A program made the position numbers and the translations under genes. A stretch of 48,429 bases of DNA from Selenomonas sp. (GTDB taxonomy: Bacteria; Bacillota; Negativicutes; Selenomonadales; Selenomonadaceae), in contig JAGPMW010000016.1 in NCBI GenBank assembly GCA_018052705.1, positions 1 to 48,429 on the forward strand, read 5' to 3'. Below are positions 1 to 9,256 of the stretch, piece after piece. Each line of letters begins with the position of its first letter. The stretch's first letter is position 1. Under the pieces are notes generated by a model. It searched no databases, was not told where the DNA came from, and saw only the letters and a list, made by a program, of their open reading frames with translations.

Positions 1-118
1 TATCCCAGAGGAATACATCCAACGGAAATTCCACGAACTGAATCTTCGTCCTAGGAAGTGCCTTGGTTACAAAACACCATATGAAGTCTATTTTTCAAAG
101 GTGTTGCACTTAGCTTGA
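1..118 (+). CDS. IS30-family transposase, 3' end (partial)
   Basis: The window opens inside an open frame (first full codon at base 2) that gives 38 C-terminal residues and stops with TGA at 116-118. The segment LNLRPRKCLGYKTPYEV is the characteristic C-terminal signature of IS30-family DDE transposases, where the protein ends shortly after a (K/N)TPYE(V/A) motif. The catalytic DDE residues lie outside the window. The stop codon sits within about 10 bases of the likely right end of the element, as is common in this family. A second IS30-family gene, represented by its 5' end, closes the window in the same orientation. Confidence 0.85.
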   Translation, partial: IPEEYIQRKFHELNLRPRKCLGYKTPYEVYFSKVLHLA

Positions 119-124
119 CAATTC
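101..124. repeat. probable right terminal inverted repeat of the left IS30 element
   Basis: The end of the transposase frame runs into GTTGCACTTAGCTTGACAAT and a few more bases. Its reverse complement starts CGAATTGTCAAG, which resembles the GAAATTGAACAG at 48239-48250 upstream of the IS30 start at the other edge. The exact boundary is uncertain because only one end of each copy is visible. Confidence 0.4.
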
Positions 125-158
125 GCCTTTTAAATGTTTCGTCGTAATGTTGTGGCAT
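120..158 (-). pseudogene. IS3-family orfA remnant (first ~13 codons)
   Basis: On the minus strand an ATG at 158 begins MPQHYDETFKRRIV, the typical N-terminus of IS3-family (IS150-like) OrfA proteins, which start with a Y-D-x-x-F-K-x-x-I/V-V-K-L pattern before their helix-turn-helix. Homology stops where the IS30 element begins, around 118-124, so the IS30 copy appears to have landed in or beside an older IS3-type element. The frame continues into IS30 sequence only by chance. The call rests on one short motif. Confidence 0.5.
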
Positions 159-297
159 GATAAAAAACCTCATTTGTGTATGAGTATAAGCGTGTTTTTG
201 GGGAACAACCGGCATGCAGGCAGGATTTCTGTAAGAAATATAGAAAAGTATAAAAAGCGTATCTATAAATAAGAGGACAGAAGAGGAGATAACATAG

Positions 298-1866
298 ATG
301 GCAGATAACAAAAAGGAACAGGAACGGGCCGAGCTGCACCGCGTAATATGGGGGATTGCCAATGATCTCAGGGGCAGCGTTGATGGTTGGGACTTCAAGC
401 AATATGTGCTGGGGATGCTCTTTTATCGTTACATATCGGAAAATCTTACGAACTACATAAATGAAGGCGAGCATGAAGCCGGTGATGCTCAATTCGATTA
501 TGCTGTGCTTACTGACAGTGATGCGGAGCAGGCCAGAGAAGACCTTGTCAAAACGAAAGGATTCTTCATTTTACCAAGTCAGCTGTTCCAAAACGTCTGT
601 CAGAATGCGGCAGAGGATGAGAATCTCAATGAGACGCTGGAAAAGGCATTTAAGGGCATTGAGGATTCAGCCAACGGCAGCGACAGTGAGGATGATTTCA
701 AGGGCTTGTTTGCGGATATGGACGTTAACAGCAACAAACTCGGCAATTCGGTAGCGGATCGAAATAAGAAGCTGGCTAAGCTTCTGGCAAGCATTGGTGA
801 AATGCAGCTGGGCGATTATCGGGAGAATACGATTGATGCCTTTGGCGATGCCTATGAATATCTGATGGGCATGTATGCTTCGAGCGCCGGCAAGAGCGGT
901 GGCGAATATTATACCCCTCAGGAAGTATCGGAACTTTTGACCCGCATTACTGTTGTCGGCAAAACAGAAGTCAATAAGGTTTATGACCCGGCCTGTGGGT
1001 CGGGGTCACTGCTTTTGAAGTTTGCCAAGATTCTCGGAAAAGATAAGGTGCGTCAAGGCTTCTACGGGCAGGAAATCAACCTGACAACGTACAATCTCTG
1101 CCGCATCAATATGTTTCTGCATGATATTGACTACGATAAGTTCGACATCTCGCTGGGAGATACGCTGACGGATGCCCATCACTGGGACGATGAGCCGTTT
1201 GAAGCCATTGTATCCAATCCTCCATATTCCATTAAATGGGAAGGCGATGAAAATCCTCTTTTGATCAATGATCCGAGGTTTTCTCCGGCAGGCGTACTTG
1301 CACCGAAGTCCAAGGCTGATCTTGCGTTTATCATGCATTCTCTGGCATGGCTCGCGACGAACGGAACGGCGGCGATTGTCTGCTTCCCAGGCATCATGTA
1401 CCGGGGCGGCGCAGAGAAGAAGATTCGTCAGTACCTCATTGATAACAACTTCGTCGACTGTGTGATCCAGCTGCCGGGAAATCTCTTCTTCGGCACAAGC
1501 ATTGCGACATGCATTATGGTGCTCAAAAAGTCTAAAAAGGAAAACAGTACCTTGTTTATTGACGCGTCGAAGGACTGCGTCAAGGTCACGAACAACAACA
1601 AGCTCACAACTGAAAATATCGAACATATTTTGGCTGTCTATACAGATCGCAGCGATAAGGAATATATTGCGCGGCTCGTGCCGAATGCTGAGGTTGCCGC
1701 GCAGGATTACAACCTTTCTGTCAGCACCTACGTCGAGCAGGAAGATACCCGGGAGAAAATCAATATCGCCGAGCTCAATGCAGAAATCGGGAAAATCGTC
1801 GCCCGCGAGCAGGTCCTGCGGGATGAAATCGACAAGATCGTGGCGGAAATCGAGGCGCAGTCATGA
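298..1866 (+). CDS. hsdM: Type I restriction-modification system, DNA methyltransferase subunit HsdM
   Basis: 522 residues, the usual length for type IC HsdM. It is the N6-adenine methyltransferase subunit that with HsdS forms the modification enzyme M2S1 and with HsdR the restriction complex. The N-terminal helical domain (about 10-150) precedes a Rossmann-type methylase domain. The SAM-binding motif DPACGSGSLLL begins at D230, and the catalytic N6-adenine motif NPPYS starts at N307. The C-terminus is a helical, charged tail that contacts HsdS. ATG at 298 follows the ribosome site AGAGGAG with good spacing. It overlaps rhuM by the ATGA at 1863-1866, so the four genes are probably translationally coupled. 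No missing residue was seen, so it is likely active. Confidence 0.96.
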   Translation: MADNKKEQERAELHRVIWGIANDLRGSVDGWDFKQYVLGMLFYRYISENLTNYINEGEHEAGDAQFDYAVLTDSDAEQAREDLVKTKGFFILPSQLFQNVCQNAAEDENLNETLEKAFKGIEDSANGSDSEDDFKGLFADMDVNSNKLGNSVADRNKKLAKLLASIGEMQLGDYRENTIDAFGDAYEYLMGMYASSAGKSGGEYYTPQEVSELLTRITVVGKTEVNKVYDPACGSGSLLLKFAKILGKDKVRQGFYGQEINLTTYNLCRINMFLHDIDYDKFDISLGDTLTDAHHWDDEPFEAIVSNPPYSIKWEGDENPLLINDPRFSPAGVLAPKSKADLAFIMHSLAWLATNGTAAIVCFPGIMYRGGAEKKIRQYLIDNNFVDCVIQLPGNLFFGTSIATCIMVLKKSKKENSTLFIDASKDCVKVTNNNKLTTENIEHILAVYTDRSDKEYIARLVPNAEVAAQDYNLSVSTYVEQEDTREKINIAELNAEIGKIVAREQVLRDEIDKIVAEIEAQS

Positions 1867-2858
1867 AGCGGCGAAATGATGAATTTGTCCTGTTTCAAAC
1901 AGAAGATCGAAAAATAGCCCTCGATGTACGCTTTGAAGAGGAAACCGTATGGCTGTCGCTTGACCAGATGGCAGACTTGTTTGATCGCAACAAGTCTACG
2001 ATATCACGGCATATAAAAAATGTCTTTGATGAAGCCGAGCTGCAGCGCGAACAAGTTGTTGCAGATTTTGCAACAACTGCGGCGGACGGGAAAACATATC
2101 AGGTTACATACTACAATCTGGATGTGGTCATCTCGGTAGGCTATCGGGTGAAATCGTTGCGCGGTACGCAATTTCGCCAGTGGGCGACAAAACGTCTCAA
2201 TGAATATATCCGCAAGGGATTCACAATGGACGATGATCGGCTGAAAAATGGCGGTGGACGCTATTTCCGTGAATTGCTGCAGCGAATCCGCGATATCCGG
2301 AGCAGCGAGCGCAACCTTTATCAGCAGGTGACCGATATTTATGCGACGGCGGTGGACTACGATCCGAAGGCGGAGATGACACAGCAGTTTTTTGCCACGG
2401 TTCAGAATAAACTTCATTATGCCGCTCATAAGCATACGGCGGCCGAAGTCATTTATGACCGCGTCGACAGGAACAAGCCGTTTGTCGGCATGACAAATTT
2501 TCAGGGTGACTATGTAACTGCGGGCGATGTAAAGGTTGCCAAGAATTATTTGACGGAAAAAGAGCTTCAGGTACTGAATCTGCTTGTGTCGCAGTTCCTT
2601 GATTTTGCTGAATTGCAGGCGATGGAAGAACATGCGATGACGATGCAGGAATGGATCGGCGAGCTCGACCGGCAGCTTGCCGCCAACCGACGGGAACTTC
2701 TCCAGGGCAAGGGCAGTGTGTCACATAAACAGGCCATGGAAAAAGCAGCCAGCGAGTTTAAGCTCTACCGGGCACAGGAAATGAAGCAGCTGGAAAGTGA
2801 CTTTGACCGCGCTGTCCGGCAGCTAAAGGAAAATAAAGGGGGCCCGCACCATGAGTAA
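1863..2858 (+). CDS. rhuM: RhuM-family protein within the type I RM operon
   Basis: 331 residues. The N-terminal half has the signature of the RhuM family (named after a Salmonella SPI-3 gene): VWLSLDQMADLFDRNKSTIS, followed by the helix-turn-helix-like ISRHIKNVF and the conserved YYNLDVVISVGYRVKS block around residues 80-95. The C-terminal ~130 residues are helical and charged, suggesting coiled coil. RhuM-like genes are often found inserted between hsdM and hsdS in bacteria, but their biochemical role is not established; an accessory or regulatory role in restriction is only inferred from position. It starts inside the hsdM stop (ATGA) and overlaps hsdS by 8 bases. Confidence 0.88.
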   Translation: MKRRNDEFVLFQTEDRKIALDVRFEEETVWLSLDQMADLFDRNKSTISRHIKNVFDEAELQREQVVADFATTAADGKTYQVTYYNLDVVISVGYRVKSLRGTQFRQWATKRLNEYIRKGFTMDDDRLKNGGGRYFRELLQRIRDIRSSERNLYQQVTDIYATAVDYDPKAEMTQQFFATVQNKLHYAAHKHTAAEVIYDRVDRNKPFVGMTNFQGDYVTAGDVKVAKNYLTEKELQVLNLLVSQFLDFAELQAMEEHAMTMQEWIGELDRQLAANRRELLQGKGSVSHKQAMEKAASEFKLYRAQEMKQLESDFDRAVRQLKENKGGPHHE

Positions 2859-4002
2859 GCTCGATGAATTGATTCAGCAGCTTTGCCCTAATGGGGTGGA
2901 GTATAAGAAAATAAAAGATGTATATAAAAGGCTCAAAGGAACTCCTATTACGGCGGGGAAAATGAAGGAAATTGATAATCCTAATGCTGAAATAAGAATA
3001 TTTGCTGGTGGGAAAACTGTCATTAATGCAGTGGGAGATGATATTCCAAACGCAAATATTACAAGAGTACCAGCAGTGTTAGTACAGTCTAGGGGTGTGA
3101 TTGATGCAATATATTATGATAAGGCATTCACTTTTAAAAATGAAATGTGGGCATACACGGCTGAGAGTAGAATAGCGGTAAAGTATTTGTACTATGTACT
3201 TCAGAATAATATCTTTTATTTTAGAGAAGCGGCAAAGGGAATGGGGTCATTGCCACAAATATCTTTATCTGTTACAGAAGACTTTGTTATCCCTATGCCC
3301 CCTTTGCCCATCCAAAATGAAATTGTCCGCATCCTGGACAATTTCACAGAGCTTACAGCAGAGCTTACAGCAGATCTTACAGCAGATCTTACAGCCAGAA
3401 AAAAGCAATATGAATATTACCGGGATCAGCTGCTGACGTTTGCTGAGTATGATAAGCAGGTACGGTGGATGACATTAGGGGAGGTATGTTCTTTAAAGGC
3501 GGGGAAAGTAATTTCAGCTACGCAAATATCGAATATCAAAAATGGTGAAAATGTATATCCATGTTATGGAGGAAACGGAATTCGTGGATATGTTAAGAAT
3601 TGTAATCAAACCGGCGCGTTCCCCTTAATTGGAAGGCAAGGGGCTTTATGTGGAAATGTATGTTATGCATCTGGAGAGTTTTACGCAACAGAGCATGCGA
3701 TAGTTGTTTCACACAAACAAGAATTTATCACCAAGTTTTTGTATTATCTCTTGGGTTCATTGAAGCTGAATCAGTATGCTACGGCGGGGGCACAACCTGG
3801 ATTATCAGTGGCAAGGTTAGAACGGATAAAAATACCAGTTCCTTCAATTTCCAATCAACAGCGAATTATCGCAATCCTTGATCGCTTCGATTCCTTGTGT
3901 AATGACATCACGACCGGCCTGCCGGCAGAAATTGAAGCCCGGCGCAAGCAGTATGAGTATTACCGGGACAAACTGCTGACCTTTAAGGAGCTGGGGGCAT
4001 GA
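2851..4002 (+). CDS. hsdS: Type I RM specificity subunit HsdS
   Basis: 383 residues. HsdS sets the bipartite DNA target through two target-recognition domains (TRDs), roughly residues 15-160 and 205-350, each followed by a helical spacer. The two spacers share the near-identical sequence KQYEYYRD(Q/K)LLTF (after ~185 and at the C-terminus), the circular pseudo-symmetry typical of HsdS. The central spacer contains tandem TAEL/TADL tetrapeptides, as in EcoR124I. Both TRD coding segments are visibly richer in A/T and use rarer codons than the conserved parts or hsdM/hsdR, which fits TRD exchange by recombination. The gene overlaps hsdR by ATGA at 3999-4002. The recognised sequence cannot be read from the protein. 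Confidence 0.95.
   Translation: MSKLDELIQQLCPNGVEYKKIKDVYKRLKGTPITAGKMKEIDNPNAEIRIFAGGKTVINAVGDDIPNANITRVPAVLVQSRGVIDAIYYDKAFTFKNEMWAYTAESRIAVKYLYYVLQNNIFYFREAAKGMGSLPQISLSVTEDFVIPMPPLPIQNEIVRILDNFTELTAELTADLTADLTARKKQYEYYRDQLLTFAEYDKQVRWMTLGEVCSLKAGKVISATQISNIKNGENVYPCYGGNGIRGYVKNCNQTGAFPLIGRQGALCGNVCYASGEFYATEHAIVVSHKQEFITKFLYYLLGSLKLNQYATAGAQPGLSVARLERIKIPVPSISNQQRIIAILDRFDSLCNDITTGLPAEIEARRKQYEYYRDKLLTFKELGA
3346..3393 (+). repeat. 12-bp in-frame tandem repeats in hsdS central spacer (TAEL/TADL units)
   Basis: From 3355 the unit ACAGCAGA(G/T)CTT is repeated in tandem: TAEL, TADL, TADL, with a degenerate TEL before and TA after. The repeat is a multiple of 3, so gain or loss of a unit keeps the frame. 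In EcoR124I/EcoR124II, two versus three TAEL units change the gap between the half-sites by one base pair (established knowledge). The last two units are identical at DNA level and so prone to slippage. Confidence 0.9.
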
Positions 4003-7000
4003 CGACTACCTACAATATGGTTGCCAGTCTGGCAGAAAGCACAGTCGTGGCAGAGTATGTGCGCGAAGCAGCCGCGGCCTATGAATATCAGAGTGAGGCG
4101 GCATTGGAGCAGGAGTTTATCAGCCAGCTCGAATCGCAGGGCTACGAATATCTGACGATTCACGATGAAGCTGCCTTGATTGCGAATCTTCGCCGTCAGC
4201 TGGAACTACTAAACGACTATACATTTTCTGACCGGGAATGGGATAGATTCTTCAAAGAATCCATTGCCAATGTGAACGAGAGTATTGAGACCAAAACACG
4301 GACGATTCAGGAAGATCATGTAAAGATTCTGCACCGTGACGACGGCACGAGCAAGAACATCACCTTGCTTGATAAAAAGAATATACATAACAATCGTCTG
4401 CAGGTGATGAACCAGTATCAGGAAACGGGCGGCAGCCACGATACGCGCTATGATGTGACGATTCTTGTCAACGGCCTGCCCCTGGTCCATGTGGAGCTCA
4501 AACGACGCGGCGTTGCGATTCGTGAGGCATTCAATCAGATCAAGCGCTACCAGCGCGACAGTTTCTGGGCGGCAAGCGGACTTTATGAATATGTCCAGAT
4601 CTTTATCATTTCCAACGGGACGCATACGAAATATTATTCGAATACAACCCGGCTGAGCCATATCAAGGAAATGGATAAGGGCAGTAAAAGCAAGAGCAAA
4701 AAGACCAGCCACAGCTTTGAATTCACTTCATACTGGGCGGATGGCAAGAATAAGGTAATTGCTGATTTAGTTGATTTCACGAAGACTTTTCTGGCAAGGC
4801 ATACACTCTTAAATGTTTTGACGAAATACAGCGTGTTTACAGCAGAGCATTTGCTGTTGGTCATGCGCCCCTACCAGATTGCCGCTACGGAGAAAATTCT
4901 CTCCCGTATTGAAGTTTCTACGAATTACAAGAAGGCCGGTACGATTGATGGCGGCGGTTATATCTGGCATACGACGGGCAGTGGCAAGACGCTGACGTCA
5001 TTCAAAACGGCACAGCTCGCAACCAAGCTTCCCTATATCGACAAGGTTCTTTTTGTCGTTGACCGCAAAGATCTGGATTACCAGACGATGCGGGAATATG
5101 ACCGTTTCGAAAAAGGCGCGGCTAACAGCAATAAATCAACGCGGGTGCTGCAAAAGCAGCTCGAAGATCCGGCAGCGAATATCATCATCACGACAATCCA
5201 AAAACTGGATGTGTTCATCAGTAAGAATAAGAAGCACGATGTCTATAAAAAGCATGTGGTCATCATCTTTGATGAGTGCCATCGCTCCCAATTTGGCAAT
5301 ATGCATCAGCAGATCACGAAACATTTCAAGCAATATCATTTGTTCGGGTTTACCGGCACACCGATTTTTGCCGTGAATTCCAGAAGTGGCGGCAATCCAC
5401 TTCTTAAGACAACGGAGCAGGCATTCGGAGATAAGCTTCATACCTATACGATCGTCAATGCTATCAGCGATGCTAATGTCTTGCCATTTCGCATTGACTA
5501 TATCAATACCATCAAAGAAAAAGAAGAAACGCAAGATAAAAAAGTGTCAGCTATCGATAAGGAAAAAGCTCTGGGATCACCGGAACGCATCCGTAAGATT
5601 GTTGCCTATACGCTGGAACATTTTGATCAAAAGACAAAGCGCAACAGTTTTTATTCACTTAAAGGGCAGCGGGTAGCTGGGTTCAATTCGATTTTTGCCG
5701 CGAGCTCCATTCCGGTTGCGATGCAGTATTATCAGGAGTTCAAGCGTCAACTCGAAGAACACGGGCACAAGCTGTCGATTGCTACGATATTCAGCTATCA
5801 GGCCAATGAAGAAGATCCAGATGATCTCATTGCCGACGAGGATTTTGATACAGATCGTCTGGATCAGACCTCACGCGATTTTCTGGAATCGGCTATTGCT
5901 GATTACAATGAAGATTTCCATGTCAACTTTGATACTTCAGCGGACAAATTCCAGAACTACTATAAGGATCTCTCACAGCGGGTGAAAGACCGGGAAGTGG
6001 ATATTCTGATTGTTGTTGACATGTTCCTGACCGGTTTTGATGCGACGACGCTCAACACCTTGTGGGTCGACAAGAACCTGCGCCATCATGGACTGATCCA
6101 GGCATTTTCCCGCACGAACCGTATTTTGAATTCGGTTAAGACCTATGGAAATATCGTTTGTTTCCGAAACTTAGAGAAGGAAACAAACGATGCGATTGCT
6201 TTGTTTGGTGACGAGAATGCCGGGGGCATTGTCCTGCTGAAAAAATATGAAGCATATTACAATGGTTACGATGAAGACGGAAAGCATCATGATGGATATA
6301 CCGAACTTATTGAGAAATTGGGGCAGGAGTTTCCCGTGGGAGAAGCCATAATCGGCGAGCAAAACCAAAAGGACTTCATCGCCTTGTATGGATCGATTCT
6401 GCGGCTCAAGAATATCCTGACAGCCTTCGACCAATTTGCCGGGCAGGAAATATTGTCTAGCAGGGACTTTCAGGATTACCAGAGCGTATACATTGATCTG
6501 TACCAGGAATTTACGAAGGATAAGACCAGTGATAAGGAAAACATCAATGAGGATGTTGTTTTTGAGATTGAGCTCATCAAGCAGGTAGAGATCAATATCG
6601 ACTATATCTTAATGCTGGTGGCGAAATATCACGATTCCAACTGTAAGGACAAGAGCATTCTTACGACGATTACCAAGGCCGTGGATTCGAGTCTTCAGCT
6701 GCGCAGTAAAAAGGAACTGATCGAAAACTTCATCAAGACGATCAATGCATCCAGCAAGGTCGAGGAAGATTGGCAGGGGTTTGTCAAAGAGCAGAAAGAA
6801 GCGGAGCTGTCGAAGCTCATTGCCGAGGAAAAACTCAAGCCGGAGGAAACCAGGAATTTTGTCGAGCTGTCGCTTCGTGACGGTGCGCTCAAGACGACTG
6901 GTACGGATATTGATAAGATACTGCCTGCGGTATCACGGTTTGGCAGCAGTAACCGGACCAGGAAAAAAGAGGGGATTATTGAAAAGCTGAAGCGGTTCTT

Positions 7001-7025
7001 CGAGAAATATCTTGGGGTAGCGTGA
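3999..7025 (+). CDS. hsdR: Type I RM restriction/translocase subunit HsdR
   Basis: 1008 residues, near the length of EcoR124I HsdR. The order is nuclease, two RecA-like helicase domains, helical C-terminus. The PD-(D/E)xK nuclease is visible as D152, E166 and K168 (in VELKRRG), with the same spacing as EcoR124I D151/E165/K167. Walker A TGSGKT is at 326-331 and the motif II box DECH at 425-428, with GFTGTP and later LTGFDATTLNTLWVDK and QAFSRTNR helicase motifs. It translocates DNA using ATP and cuts unmodified DNA after collision. All key residues are present. It is the last gene of the operon, starting inside the hsdS stop codon. Confidence 0.97.
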   Translation: MTTTYNMVASLAESTVVAEYVREAAAAYEYQSEAALEQEFISQLESQGYEYLTIHDEAALIANLRRQLELLNDYTFSDREWDRFFKESIANVNESIETKTRTIQEDHVKILHRDDGTSKNITLLDKKNIHNNRLQVMNQYQETGGSHDTRYDVTILVNGLPLVHVELKRRGVAIREAFNQIKRYQRDSFWAASGLYEYVQIFIISNGTHTKYYSNTTRLSHIKEMDKGSKSKSKKTSHSFEFTSYWADGKNKVIADLVDFTKTFLARHTLLNVLTKYSVFTAEHLLLVMRPYQIAATEKILSRIEVSTNYKKAGTIDGGGYIWHTTGSGKTLTSFKTAQLATKLPYIDKVLFVVDRKDLDYQTMREYDRFEKGAANSNKSTRVLQKQLEDPAANIIITTIQKLDVFISKNKKHDVYKKHVVIIFDECHRSQFGNMHQQITKHFKQYHLFGFTGTPIFAVNSRSGGNPLLKTTEQAFGDKLHTYTIVNAISDANVLPFRIDYINTIKEKEETQDKKVSAIDKEKALGSPERIRKIVAYTLEHFDQKTKRNSFYSLKGQRVAGFNSIFAASSIPVAMQYYQEFKRQLEEHGHKLSIATIFSYQANEEDPDDLIADEDFDTDRLDQTSRDFLESAIADYNEDFHVNFDTSADKFQNYYKDLSQRVKDREVDILIVVDMFLTGFDATTLNTLWVDKNLRHHGLIQAFSRTNRILNSVKTYGNIVCFRNLEKETNDAIALFGDENAGGIVLLKKYEAYYNGYDEDGKHHDGYTELIEKLGQEFPVGEAIIGEQNQKDFIALYGSILRLKNILTAFDQFAGQEILSSRDFQDYQSVYIDLYQEFTKDKTSDKENINEDVVFEIELIKQVEINIDYILMLVAKYHDSNCKDKSILTTITKAVDSSLQLRSKKELIENFIKTINASSKVEEDWQGFVKEQKEAELSKLIAEEKLKPEETRNFVELSLRDGALKTTGTDIDKILPAVSRFGSSNRTRKKEGIIEKLKRFFEKYLGVA

Positions 7026-7373
7026 GCATGATGATTTCATAAATCAAGGAGGTCAAAAAGTAATGTGTACATTTCTCGCTCTGCTATACTGAAATTGAAG
7101 TGATAACCTAAAGTTGTAACCTTCATTGGAAGTCAGAATAGGAATTAGCAGATATTAAGCTACAAGTGTTATAAACAAGCTTGACCACTAGAGTATTGAA
7201 TTAGTAACATTGGTGGAAATAGGAGGTGGGGATATGATTCTTTGCATTGCAAGGGCTTCATACAAAGCTGGGACAGCGACGCTTGTATGAAGTGACGGGA
7301 GTCGCTGGATATCAGCTTTGTGTCAGAGTGCAGTAAAATTTTGAACAAAGAGGGTATCGATTATATGAATTAG
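7026..7373. other. junction region with no intact gene
   Basis: About 350 bases between hsdR and the GH1 remnant. A strong ribosome site (AAGGAGGTC, around 7049) precedes ATG at 7063, but this frame codes only MCTFLALLY before a stop. A second good site (AGGAGGTGGGG, ~7221) precedes another short frame. Another frame, about 7230-7333, reads through 30 unremarkable residues. The region looks like degraded sequence or a recombination scar; no terminator hairpin was found. Confidence 0.5.
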
Positions 7374-8300
<927 letters not shown>

Positions 8301-8387
8301 ATAAGCCGGTAATCAGCGGAAGTGCTGCCTGTGGTTTTCTCGTCCGATAGCAGAAAAAACGGGAATATGCAGGAAATATTGCTGGAT

Positions 8388-8423
8388 AGTAAAAGAGGAC
8401 TTGAAATCAAGTCCTCTTTTACT
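8388..8423 (+). terminator. perfect 17-bp stem hairpin terminator
   Basis: AGTAAAAGAGGACTTGA, two A, then its exact reverse complement ending in CTCTTTTACT. The run of A before and T after makes it a good intrinsic terminator in either direction. It separates the GH1 remnant from the next gene. Confidence 0.85.
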
Positions 8424-8446
8424 ATATGATGTAGATAGAGTACGGA

Positions 8447-9256
8447 ATGAAATACAATGGGGGGCAATGCGAATTGCTGGAGCAACTGACATTTACATTG
8501 GACGAAAATAAGCTGAAGGTAGTGCTGCTGACCAAAGAACGGCAGCTTTATTATCAGGTGGAACAGGACGGGCAGCTGCTTACGGCCGCGCCGGTGGTCC
8601 TGGAGGGCGGCCGGCGTTGGCTGCGGCGGCTTGAGAAGCTGCATCTGGGAACCTGGCGGGCCAGCTATCAGCCGGAGATGCCGCCGGTTGTGCATAAGCT
8701 GTGGCGGCTGGTGTTCAAGGACAGCAAGCTCGGACAGCGGCGGATTGTCGGCGATCAGGCCTATCCGGGGACCTGGGCTGCGTTTATCGATCTACTCAAT
8801 GAGATACCGAGCGTGGAGATTCACAAGGTCCGGCAGCTCGAGCAGGTCTCATTGATCCTGCAGGATACGATGGTCAATCCCGGCGGCAGTATCTATCTGC
8901 CCAAGCAGGGGCAGTTGACGTTGACGGAGAAACTCATCATCAACCGGGGCAAACATATTCTGGTCTTTACCCGGCATAAGCAGGGCCTTGGTACCGAGCG
9001 TCATGCGTTTGATTCGATCCGCAATGTGCCATTGCTGCTCGAGCGGATTGCAGAGCATGCAACGGAGTTCCATATCCAGCAGGATGGGCTGACGGATGAT
9101 TTCCTGCCGCAGGTGGAGTGGAAGCTGATCTGGCATGACGGGACAGAAGACTCCGGCAGCTACACGCTCAAGGGAACGGAGATGCCGGAGTCCTGGAAGA
9201 ATTTCATTCAGGAGATTGAGCGGTTTACTGGAAATGTACGGGGCCGGCTGTTTTAA
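8447..9256 (+). CDS. hypothetical protein with two related halves
   Basis: 269 residues, no signal peptide and no membrane segment; not recognised as a named family. A motif of the form W(R/K)L(V/I)(F/W)xD, followed by a Gly/Ser-rich turn, an aromatic or Pro/Trp position and a helix LLNEI/IQEIERF, occurs twice: at W86 (WRLVFKD, then WAAFIDLLNEI) and at W225 (WKLIWHD, then SWKNFIQEIERF). This suggests a duplicated small alpha/beta domain. Codon use matches the neighbours. The start at 8447 has only a weak upstream GGA, so a different start is possible. It converges on the phytase gene, overlapping it by 4 bases. Confidence 0.75.
   Translation: MKYNGGQCELLEQLTFTLDENKLKVVLLTKERQLYYQVEQDGQLLTAAPVVLEGGRRWLRRLEKLHLGTWRASYQPEMPPVVHKLWRLVFKDSKLGQRRIVGDQAYPGTWAAFIDLLNEIPSVEIHKVRQLEQVSLILQDTMVNPGGSIYLPKQGQLTLTEKLIINRGKHILVFTRHKQGLGTERHAFDSIRNVPLLLERIAEHATEFHIQQDGLTDDFLPQVEWKLIWHDGTEDSGSYTLKGTEMPESWKNFIQEIERFTGNVRGRLF

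Noticed and set aside
3346..3393. CRISPR-like repeat
   Set aside because: The 12-bp repeats are directly adjacent without spacers and encode the HsdS tetrapeptides.
7063..7092. Short frame MCTFLALLY as a start of a Cys-nucleophile (choloylglycine) hydrolase
   Set aside because: Only the Met-Cys-Thr start matches; the frame stops after nine codons and no later homology is visible in any frame.
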